A stretch of DNA of 28,013 nt, taken from NCBI GenBank assembly GCA_035765855.1, contig DASTWM010000182.1, positions 1 to 28,013 of the forward strand. The letters run 5' to 3'. Shown one piece after another: positions 15,538-22,152 of the stretch; position 1 is the stretch's first letter, and the number at the start of each line of letters is the position of its first letter. This DNA comes from DASTWM01 sp035765855 (GTDB taxonomy: Bacteria > Chloroflexota > Chloroflexia > Chloroflexales > Roseiflexaceae). A model generated the notes under the pieces. It ran no database searches. It was not told the origin of the DNA and saw only the letters and a list, made by a program, of their open reading frames with translations. The translations under genes and the position numbers were made by a program.

Positions 15538-17367
15538 ATGCAACGAGAGAATATTCGTAATATCGCTATTATTGCGCACGTTGACCACGGCAAGACGACG
15601 CTGGTGGATTCGATGCTGCGCCAGAGCCATATTTTTCGCGAAAATCAGCATGTTGCCGAGCGCGTCATGGATTCGAACGATCTTGAGCGCGAGCGCGGCA
15701 TCACAATTTTGGCGAAGAACACCGCCGTTAAGTACCACGATATTAAAATTAACATCGTGGACACGCCCGGCCATGCCGATTTCGGCGGCGAGGTCGAGCG
15801 CGTGATGAACATGGTCGATGGCGTGCTGCTGCTGGTGGACGCGGTGGACGGCCCGATGCCGCAAACGCGCTTCGTGCTGCGCAAGGCGCTGCAAGCAGGC
15901 CATCGCGCGATTGTGGTCGTCAACAAAATTGACCGGCCCAACGCGCGCCCGAATCATGTCGTGAACGAAACCTTTGATCTGTTCGTGGATCTGGGCGCTA
16001 ACGACGAGCAGGCCGAGTTCGCCGTGATCTACACCGACGGCCTGCGTGGCCTCGCCGGTCGCTCGCCGCTTAAAATTCATGACACGCTGGAGCCGCTGTT
16101 CCAGGCTATTCTCGACCAAATTCCGCCACCCGATGTCGAGGCCGAAGGTCCGGCGCAATTGTTAGTCACGACGACATCCTACGATTCGTACAAAGGCAAG
16201 GTGCTGATCGGGCGGCTCGCGCGCGGTACGTTGTTACGCGGGCAATCTGTCGCCCATATCAGCCGCGATGGAAGCATCACGCCTGCCAAAGTGAATCAGC
16301 TCTTTGTCTTCAGCGGGCTTGATCGGCAAGAGGTCGATCAGGCGCAGGCGGGCGACATTATTGCGATCGCAGGCATCCCTGATGTCATGATCGGCGATAC
16401 GATTGCCGACGCCGAACATCCCGAGGCGCTGCCGCTGATCTCCGTCGAGGAGCCAACGGTGCGGATGACCTTCAGCGTCAACACCAGCCCGTTTGCCGGG
16501 CGCGACGGCACCTATGTGACCTCGCGCAAGCTGCGCGAGCGGCTGTACGCTGAAACCGAGCGCGACGTGGCGCTGCGGGTGGAAGACACCGACTCTGCCG
16601 ATGCGTTCGCGGTCAGCGGGCGTGGCGAATTGCACCTGACGATTCTGATTGAGACCATGCGCCGCGAAGGCTACGAGTTCCAGGTATCGCGCCCGGAAGT
16701 TATTTTCAAAGAAGTAGACGGCCAGCGCCTGGAGCCAATCGAGCAGGTTGAAATCGAGGTTTCTGAGCAGTATCAGGGCACGGTGATCGAGCTTATGGGC
16801 CAGCGGCGCGGCATCATGCGCGACATGAGCTACCGCGACGATGGCACGGTGCATCTCATGTTCCATGTGCCGACGCGCGGGCTGCTCGGTTTCCGCCAGA
16901 CCTTCCTGACCTCGACGCGCGGCGAAGGGCTGATGAACACGCTGTTTTTTGGCTACGAGCCGCTTGTAGGCGAACTAAGCACCCGCACCAACGGCTCGCT
17001 GATTGCCTCGGAGAGCGGTGTCGCCACCACGTTTGGCCTGCATAACGCTCAGGATCGCGGGCAACTCTTTATTGGCGCGACCATGGAAGTGTACGCAGGC
17101 ATGGTCATCGGCCAGCACATCCGCGAACGCGACCTTGAGGTTAACGTGTGTAAGCGCAAGCACCTTACCAACATCCGTTCGTCGGTCGCCGATGAAGCGT
17201 TGCGGCTCGATCCGCCGCGCGTGCTCAGCCTTGACGACGCGATTGAATACATCAACGACGATGAATTGGTCGAAGTGACGCCGAAGACGTTTCGGCTGCG
17301 CAAGAAGGTCTTAAATGCCGACGAGCGCAAGCGCGACCAGAAGCGCCGCGAGATGGCTCTGGCATAA
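15538..17367 (+). CDS. typA: Ribosome-associated translational GTPase TypA/BipA
   Basis: A 609-residue GTPase of the EF-G/LepA superfamily that binds the ribosome near the A site and supports 50S subunit assembly and translation under stress, especially cold. The G domain has all motifs: G1 'AHVDHGKT' (13-20), G2 'RGITI', G3 'DTPGH' from D75 and G4 'NKID' (129-132). Domain II, the EF-G-like domains III and V, and the TypA-specific C-terminal domain follow, with 'HMFHVPTRGLLGFR'-type sequence ('LMFHVPTRGLLGFRQTF') and 'NIRSS...DEALRLDPPR'. The length matches the family. The frame is open upstream to 15475, but the family's N-terminus begins at the ATG at 15538. It is transcribed alone and ends at a strong terminator. 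Confidence 0.97.
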   Translation: MQRENIRNIAIIAHVDHGKTTLVDSMLRQSHIFRENQHVAERVMDSNDLERERGITILAKNTAVKYHDIKINIVDTPGHADFGGEVERVMNMVDGVLLLVDAVDGPMPQTRFVLRKALQAGHRAIVVVNKIDRPNARPNHVVNETFDLFVDLGANDEQAEFAVIYTDGLRGLAGRSPLKIHDTLEPLFQAILDQIPPPDVEAEGPAQLLVTTTSYDSYKGKVLIGRLARGTLLRGQSVAHISRDGSITPAKVNQLFVFSGLDRQEVDQAQAGDIIAIAGIPDVMIGDTIADAEHPEALPLISVEEPTVRMTFSVNTSPFAGRDGTYVTSRKLRERLYAETERDVALRVEDTDSADAFAVSGRGELHLTILIETMRREGYEFQVSRPEVIFKEVDGQRLEPIEQVEIEVSEQYQGTVIELMGQRRGIMRDMSYRDDGTVHLMFHVPTRGLLGFRQTFLTSTRGEGLMNTLFFGYEPLVGELSTRTNGSLIASESGVATTFGLHNAQDRGQLFIGATMEVYAGMVIGQHIRERDLEVNVCKRKHLTNIRSSVADEALRLDPPRVLSLDDAIEYINDDELVEVTPKTFRLRKKVLNADERKRDQKRREMALA

Positions 17368-17389
17368 CACGATACGCTGCAAAACAAAC

Positions 17390-17422
17390 ACAAACGCCGA
17401 GGGTTTTGCCCTCGGCGTTTGT
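17390..17422. terminator. Terminator shared by typA and the convergent small gene
   Basis: A perfect 14-base stem, ACAAACGCCGAGGG (17390-17403) with CCCTCGGCGTTTGT (17409-17422), has a TTTTG loop. A-rich sequence lies on the left and GTATAAT on the right, so it serves typA and can also stop the minus-strand gene that ends at 17440. Confidence 0.92.
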
Positions 17423-17439
17423 ATAATGCGGATGCCATG

Positions 17440-17979
17440 CTACAGATTACTTGACAACTGCTGCAAGGATTCACGCAACTGCTGAAGGTACTTTGCAAGT
17501 GGCGTGTCGCTGACGGGAACCGAAATCGGAACGTTTGTATTCAGTGTGATGGTTGTGCTGACATCCACCGTCTGGCTCACCGCAATAGGGATTTGCAAAT
17601 TGACAGGAAAATTCATCTGGATCGGCAACGGCAGCGTGCCAAGCGGCGTCGAAACATTCACCGATTGGCTAATCGGCACCGTGGTCTTGATCGGAATGGT
17701 AAGCTGCTGGTTGATCGGAATCGACGCATGAATCGGAACAGGCTGGTTCAGCGGGATGTTCACGCTGATCGTATCCTGCTGAACCTGCCCAATATACGTA
17801 TTGAACGCATCAAGTTGGCCGATTGCCGTTGACCGCACCCGCAGCAGCGATGCAAACGTCAGGGCATGGAGCAGCAGCGAAAGAACGAGCAATGTTACAA
17901 GTGTTGGTATCACTACGCGGTGTCGCCACCATTCAATTGGAGTGTCATGCCGTTCGTCTACGTAGTCACGCTCGTTCAT
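17440..17979 (-). CDS. Single-pass membrane protein with Val/Ile-Pro beta repeats
   Basis: A 179-residue protein of unknown function. A charged cytoplasmic N-terminus (~1-20) precedes one transmembrane helix ('VVIPTLVTLLVLSLLLHALTF' region, ~22-46). Outside there is a run of about 110 residues with an alternating hydrophobic/polar pattern and repeated 'IPI', 'VPI', 'NIPLNQ', 'SIPINQ' and 'TVPISQ' units spaced by roughly 8-10 residues. The C-terminus is a short amphipathic helix ('LAKYLQQLRESLQQL'). The repeat would form an elongated beta structure. AGAGGAA and AAGAG lie upstream of the ATG at 17979. It is downstream of a two-TM gene on the same strand and probably shares its transcript. Confidence 0.8.
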   Translation of the reverse strand: MNERDYVDERHDTPIEWWRHRVVIPTLVTLLVLSLLLHALTFASLLRVRSTAIGQLDAFNTYIGQVQQDTISVNIPLNQPVPIHASIPINQQLTIPIKTTVPISQSVNVSTPLGTLPLPIQMNFPVNLQIPIAVSQTVDVSTTITLNTNVPISVPVSDTPLAKYLQQLRESLQQLSSNL

Positions 17980-18040
17980 GTAGCTCTTCTTTCCTCTTGT
18001 GGTACCATGTCCTTCGGGCGCTTGGCGTACCGCAGTGCAG

Positions 18041-18316
18041 CTAGATCGTTTCGCTGCGGCGGCGCGAGTAAGCTAAGAAGCCCATAATAGCGCCAAGTAT
18101 TGCAATAATCGCGCCTGCTGCCACAATATACAAGCCCATGGGCCGCAGGATAGCGCCTTCCCACTGCACTTGTGTTACCGTCGCAAACGTGCGCCCTTCA
18201 AACTGCGCGATGGCCGGCCACGTCACCCCCGCAATGAAGAACGCAAGACCGATACCGAGCAGCGCCGCACCAATCGCCACAACTGCGCCGCCTGCGTACA
18301 TAATCTTTGTTGCCAT
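18041..18316 (-). CDS. Small two-TM membrane protein
   Basis: A 91-residue protein with two hydrophobic helices (~7-31 and ~60-84), both rich in Gly and Ala, and a short extracytoplasmic loop ('QFEGRTFATVTQVQWEGAI'). The end is basic ('YSRRRSETI'), which suggests a cytoplasmic C-terminus. AAGGAA lies 9-10 bases ahead of the ATG at 18316, and a promoter-like pair is at 18386-18357. I do not recognise a family; it may be an accessory membrane subunit. It probably heads a two-gene transcript with the repeat protein at 17440-17979. Confidence 0.75.
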   Translation of the reverse strand: MATKIMYAGGAVVAIGAALLGIGLAFFIAGVTWPAIAQFEGRTFATVTQVQWEGAILRPMGLYIVAAGAIIAILGAIMGFLAYSRRRSETI

Positions 18317-18356
18317 AAAACAGGTTCCTTCTCATGCACGTTCGAATTCCTGCTGT

Positions 18357-18386
18357 AGAATACCACATTTTTACCGCATGCTTCAA
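18357..18386 (-). promoter_or_regulatory. Promoter of the small membrane gene pair
   Basis: On the minus strand TTGAAG (18386-18381) and TATTCT (18362-18357) are 18 bases apart. The position, about 40 bases before the start at 18316, fits. Confidence 0.55.
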
Positions 18387-18391
18387 CCAGG

Positions 18392-18445
18392 CGCGCACAA
18401 CCCGTGCGCGGCGTGAGATCTGACGCTGTACAAGCAGCGTATAAT
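18392..18445 (+). promoter_or_regulatory. cysS promoter region with two palindromes
   Basis: A perfect -10 box TATAAT is at 18440-18445, 33 bases before the start codon. No good -35 box is at 17 bases; CTGACG at 18420-18425 is only 14 bases away. Instead ACGCTG (18423-18428) and CAGCGT (18435-18440) form a palindrome that reaches the -10 box, and a second dyad CGCGCAC (18392-18398) with GTGCGCG (18404-18410) lies just upstream. This arrangement is typical of a promoter that depends on, or is blocked by, a bound regulator. Confidence 0.5.
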
Positions 18446-18478
18446 AGGTATAACCATTGCTCAGATGAGGCTACTCCC

Positions 18479-20935
18479 ATGCTCAAGCTGTATAACACGC
18501 TGACGCGGCGTCTTGAGACATTCACGCCAATCGACGCGCACGTCGCTAAAATCTATAGCTGTGGCCCAACCGTGTACCGCTACATTCATATCGGGAATCT
18601 GCGCACGTTTCTCATGGCCGATTGGCTGCGGCGCGTGCTGCTGTATCACGGCTACCACGTTCAGCACATCAAAAACATCACCGACGTCGGCCACATGCGC
18701 GTCGAGCGGCTCGACCAGGGCGAGGATAAGATGCTCGCTCAGGCCCGCAAGGAAGGAAAAACTTCACGGGAGATTGCTGCCTTCTACACGGCGGCCTTCC
18801 ATGCCGACGAAGCGCACATGAACATCTTGCCCGCCGACGTGTTCCCGCGCGCGACCGATCATATTTCGGAGATGATCGACATTGTGCAGGGTCTTGAGCG
18901 CAAAGGATTAGCTTACAACGTCGATGGCAATGTGTTCTTCGATGTGCACCGCTTCCCTGCATACGGCCAACTGTCCGGCAACGAGCTTGCGCAACTCATG
19001 GAAGGCGTGCGCGACAAAATGGTTGATACGCAGCGGCGCAACCCGGAAGACTTCCCGCTGTGGAAGGTAGCCGAGCCGAACCGCGAGATGGCGTGGGATA
19101 GCCCGTGGGGTCATGGCTTCCCCGGCTGGCACATCGAGTGCAGCGCCATGTCAATGAAGTACCTTGGCTCCCACTTTGACATTCACACCGGCGGGGTTGA
19201 CAATATTTTCCCGCACCATGAAGGCGAACGCGCCCAGAGCGAAGGCTTTTCCGGTGAAACATTTGTCAACTACTGGGTCCACGCGCAGCACTTGCTCGCC
19301 GACGGCCTGAAAATGGCGAAATCGACCGGCAACGTGTACATGCTGTCCGACATCGAGGCGCGCGGCTTCGACCCCATGGCGCTGCGCTACCTGTTCGCCA
19401 CGGTGCATTACCGCAGCCGAAATAATTTCACCTTTGGCGCATTGCGGGCCGCGCAAATCGGGCTACGGCGAATGCGGCTGGCGCTGTTGCGCTTAGTTGC
19501 GCGAGCTGATGCAGCCGGGCTGGATAGGCATGCGCGTCTTGAGGCGCATGCGGCCAACCGCGACGATCTGAGTGAAGCTGGAGCGCAGTGGCAGCAGCGC
19601 TTTGTTGCCGCAATCGACAACAATCTCAACATGCCGCAGGCGCTGGCAACTGCATGGGACGTGCTGCGCGGGCGTGGTCCGCAGGTTGCATCCACCGAGG
19701 CGCTGGCGCTGCTGCTGGATTGGGACAATGTGCTTGGGCTGCGCCTGCATGAATTTCTTGACGAAGCGTTGCAGCCAGCGCTCGACATGGCAGGCCGCGA
19801 GGCGCTCACGTTCGGGCGAACGACGGTTGAACTGCCGGACGCTATCGCCACGCTGGTGCAGCGGCGCGCCGCGCTACGCAACGAAGGCCGCTACGCCGAA
19901 GCCGACGCCCTGCGCGAGCACATCCATGCGGCGGGCTACACCGTGCGCGACACATCTGGCGGATCGGTGGCAGAGCGGCGCGCGGCGGAGAAAGAGTTTA
20001 CCACTATCTCGCATGCCACCGATGTTCCCGACATGCGCGAGGAGCCAGACGCGCATGCCTTCTCGGTCAACCTGCTGGCGCGTGACAGCCGCGCCGACCT
20101 GGAGCGCTGCGTGAACAGCATTGCGCGCCAGCGCCATGGCAAAGACATCGAAATCGTCATCGTTGACAATGGCTCCTCCGACGACACGCTGCCGTACTTA
20201 CAGCAGCTTGCGCGCAACGGCCTTCATGACGAGGCCGGGCAGCCCTTGCCGCTGACGGTGCTGTTTGCCGACCACAACATGGGCTTTGCCGCCGGGCGCA
20301 ATGCCACCATGCGCGCCAGTCGCGGGCGCATCACCGTGCTGATCGACACCTCAATCGAGCTACAGGGCAACATCTGGACGCCTATCGAGCAGGCGCTGGC
20401 CGACGAAACGGTGGGCGTAGTTGGGCCGTACGGCCTTGTCACGGAAGATTTGAAGGAGTTTCAGGAAAGCGCAGGCCCGCAGGTCGACGCGGTGGAAGGC
20501 TACATGATGGCTTTCCGGCGCGAGTTGCTGCATGAGATTGGCTGGTTCGACGAAAAGTTCCGCTTTTACCGGCTGCTCGATATCCACACCAGCTTCTTTA
20601 TCAAAGCGGCTGGCTACAGCGTGGTCGTCGTGCCTGAGATTGCCGCGCGTATCGAGAAGCACCCGCACCGCGAATGGTACAGCCTGACCGAGGAAGAGCA
20701 GGCCGCCAGGAGCAAGAAGAACTACGACATCTTCCGCAGGCGCTGGCATCATGGCGAGAACTTGCTGATGATGAATTATTGCGCGGAGGACCGCTGGTTC
20801 GGCCACGATCATCTCAATCATCTTGGCGGGACGCACACCCACGCGCCCGAAGAACTGCCGCCGCCCGGCCAACCGCACACGCACATTCATCAGCACTGGC
20901 CCGACCACGCGCATGAGCATGGGCATTATCATTGA
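18479..20935 (+). CDS. cysS: Cysteinyl-tRNA synthetase fused to a GT2-like domain and a His-rich tail
   Basis: An 818-residue fusion. Residues 1 to ~505 are a complete class I cysteinyl-tRNA synthetase, which charges tRNA-Cys: C28 and the HIGN motif (37-40) in 'YSCGPTVYRYIHIGNLR', zinc ligands C28, C221 ('WHIECSAM'), H246 and E250 ('HHEGE'), and a KMSKS-type 'KMAKS' at 278-282. Residues ~526-760 read as a GT2 (GT-A) glycosyltransferase: 'EIVIVDNGSSDDTLPYL' and 'NMGFAAGRNATMRAS'. At the expected DxD site, however, it has 'IDTSIE' (D623, S625), so metal-dependent catalysis may be lost. Residues 773-818 carry 14 His in 46 residues, a likely metal-binding tail. The start at 18479 has GAGG 8 bases upstream. 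No stop or internal ribosome site separates the parts. Confidence 0.93.
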   Translation: MLKLYNTLTRRLETFTPIDAHVAKIYSCGPTVYRYIHIGNLRTFLMADWLRRVLLYHGYHVQHIKNITDVGHMRVERLDQGEDKMLAQARKEGKTSREIAAFYTAAFHADEAHMNILPADVFPRATDHISEMIDIVQGLERKGLAYNVDGNVFFDVHRFPAYGQLSGNELAQLMEGVRDKMVDTQRRNPEDFPLWKVAEPNREMAWDSPWGHGFPGWHIECSAMSMKYLGSHFDIHTGGVDNIFPHHEGERAQSEGFSGETFVNYWVHAQHLLADGLKMAKSTGNVYMLSDIEARGFDPMALRYLFATVHYRSRNNFTFGALRAAQIGLRRMRLALLRLVARADAAGLDRHARLEAHAANRDDLSEAGAQWQQRFVAAIDNNLNMPQALATAWDVLRGRGPQVASTEALALLLDWDNVLGLRLHEFLDEALQPALDMAGREALTFGRTTVELPDAIATLVQRRAALRNEGRYAEADALREHIHAAGYTVRDTSGGSVAERRAAEKEFTTISHATDVPDMREEPDAHAFSVNLLARDSRADLERCVNSIARQRHGKDIEIVIVDNGSSDDTLPYLQQLARNGLHDEAGQPLPLTVLFADHNMGFAAGRNATMRASRGRITVLIDTSIELQGNIWTPIEQALADETVGVVGPYGLVTEDLKEFQESAGPQVDAVEGYMMAFRRELLHEIGWFDEKFRFYRLLDIHTSFFIKAAGYSVVVVPEIAARIEKHPHREWYSLTEEEQAARSKKNYDIFRRRWHHGENLLMMNYCAEDRWFGHDHLNHLGGTHTHAPEELPPPGQPHTHIHQHWPDHAHEHGHYH

Positions 20936-20973
20936 TACATTCCGGGGTGATGATCGCGCAGTGCAAGCGATTG

Positions 20974-22152
20974 TTATGCTGTGCGCGGCAGAGTCATGGT
21001 AAACAGGCTGCCTTTGCCAGGAATGCTGCGCACCGTTAGCTGGCCATGGTGCGCCTCGACGACATGCTTCACAATCGTTAGCCCGATGCCGACGCCAGCA
21101 TACGGGCGGGCCAGCGAGCTATCAACCTGATAGAACGGCAAAAAGATTTTCTCATGCTGCTCGGGCGCGAGGCCAATGCCGGTGTCCTGCACCGCAACGA
21201 TCAGCCGCGTCGGTTCGTCGCGCATGATGACGGCGATCTGGCCGCCACGCGGTGTGAATTTGATCGCGTTGTCAATTAAGTGGCGGAAGGCATGTTCCAG
21301 CGCCACAAGGTCGCCGTTGTATGGCCGGGCTTTCGGCAGCGCGGCGCGCAGTTCGATCTGACCAGCGTCTGCCAGTAGCTTGAATTCATACAGCAGCCGC
21401 CGGAGCAAATCATCGACCTGTGCTGGCGCGCGCTGAAGATGCGCCGAGCGCACTTCCTGCAAAAAGAGCAGATTATTGAGCTGTCGCACAAGGGTGTTGG
21501 TGTTGCGCGCTATCACCGTGATCGCTTCGTGCTGCTGCGCCGTGAGCGGGCCAAGCGTTCCGCGCTCGAACAGTTCGACAAAGCCGAGCACGGCCGTGAG
21601 CGGCGTGCGCAGTTCGTGCGACAGCAGCGCCAGAAATTGGTCTTTGTGTTGATTGACCTCATGAAGTTCGGCATGCGCGAGAGTCAGGTCGCGCACCTGC
21701 TTTTCTAGCCGTTCCACCAGCCGCTGCGTGTATTCGCGCAGCATGCTGGTTTCAATCATCGTTGGCAGCGCCTCCCGCTTTCCGTTCACGAACTCCTGAA
21801 TTTGCTGTGGCAACTGGCGTGCATCAATCGGCTTGGTGATGTAGCCGTCGCAGCCGGCCGCCAGCGAACGCTCGCGCGTGCCAGCCTGCACATCCGCCGT
21901 CAGCGCGAGAATCGGCGTGCTGCGCAGATGCTCCAGGCTGCGCAGTCGCGTCGTCGTTTCAAAGCCGTCAAGGCCGGGGATGCCAAGATCGACCAGAATA
22001 AGCTCCGGCGTCATTTCGCGCGCGCGCGCCAGCCCTTCCGGGCCGTCCCTGGCGATCACAACCTTGTAGCCACGCGCTTCCAGCACAACCTGCACGAGCC
22101 GCTGGTTGTTGAGATTGTCTTCAATATAGAGAATGCAGGGTTTGTTGGGCAT
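20974..22152 (-). CDS. Hybrid response regulator / histidine kinase (REC-HisKA-HATPase)
   Basis: A 392-residue cytoplasmic protein. Residues ~5-122 are a receiver domain with the acidic pair E11 and D12, phosphoacceptor D55 ('LILVDLGIPG'), T85 and K107. A coiled-coil linker (~135-170) leads to a histidine kinase: HisKA with H179 in 'LLSHELRTPL', the N box around N295 ('LIDNAIKF'), 'DTGIG' at 323-327 and 'GVGIGL' at 353-358. It has no DNA-binding output, so its kinase is presumably controlled by phosphorylation of its own receiver. Its ATG overlaps the stop of the upstream kinase gene as TAATG, which points to coupled translation and a shared phosphorelay. Confidence 0.93.
   Translation of the reverse strand: MPNKPCILYIEDNLNNQRLVQVVLEARGYKVVIARDGPEGLARAREMTPELILVDLGIPGLDGFETTTRLRSLEHLRSTPILALTADVQAGTRERSLAAGCDGYITKPIDARQLPQQIQEFVNGKREALPTMIETSMLREYTQRLVERLEKQVRDLTLAHAELHEVNQHKDQFLALLSHELRTPLTAVLGFVELFERGTLGPLTAQQHEAITVIARNTNTLVRQLNNLLFLQEVRSAHLQRAPAQVDDLLRRLLYEFKLLADAGQIELRAALPKARPYNGDLVALEHAFRHLIDNAIKFTPRGGQIAVIMRDEPTRLIVAVQDTGIGLAPEQHEKIFLPFYQVDSSLARPYAGVGIGLTIVKHVVEAHHGQLTVRSIPGKGSLFTMTLPRTA

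Noticed and set aside
20936..20973. Terminator between the convergent cysS fusion and the REC-kinase gene
   Set aside because: Only a 5-base stem (ATCGC with GCGAT) is present without a proper T-tract, which is too weak to call.
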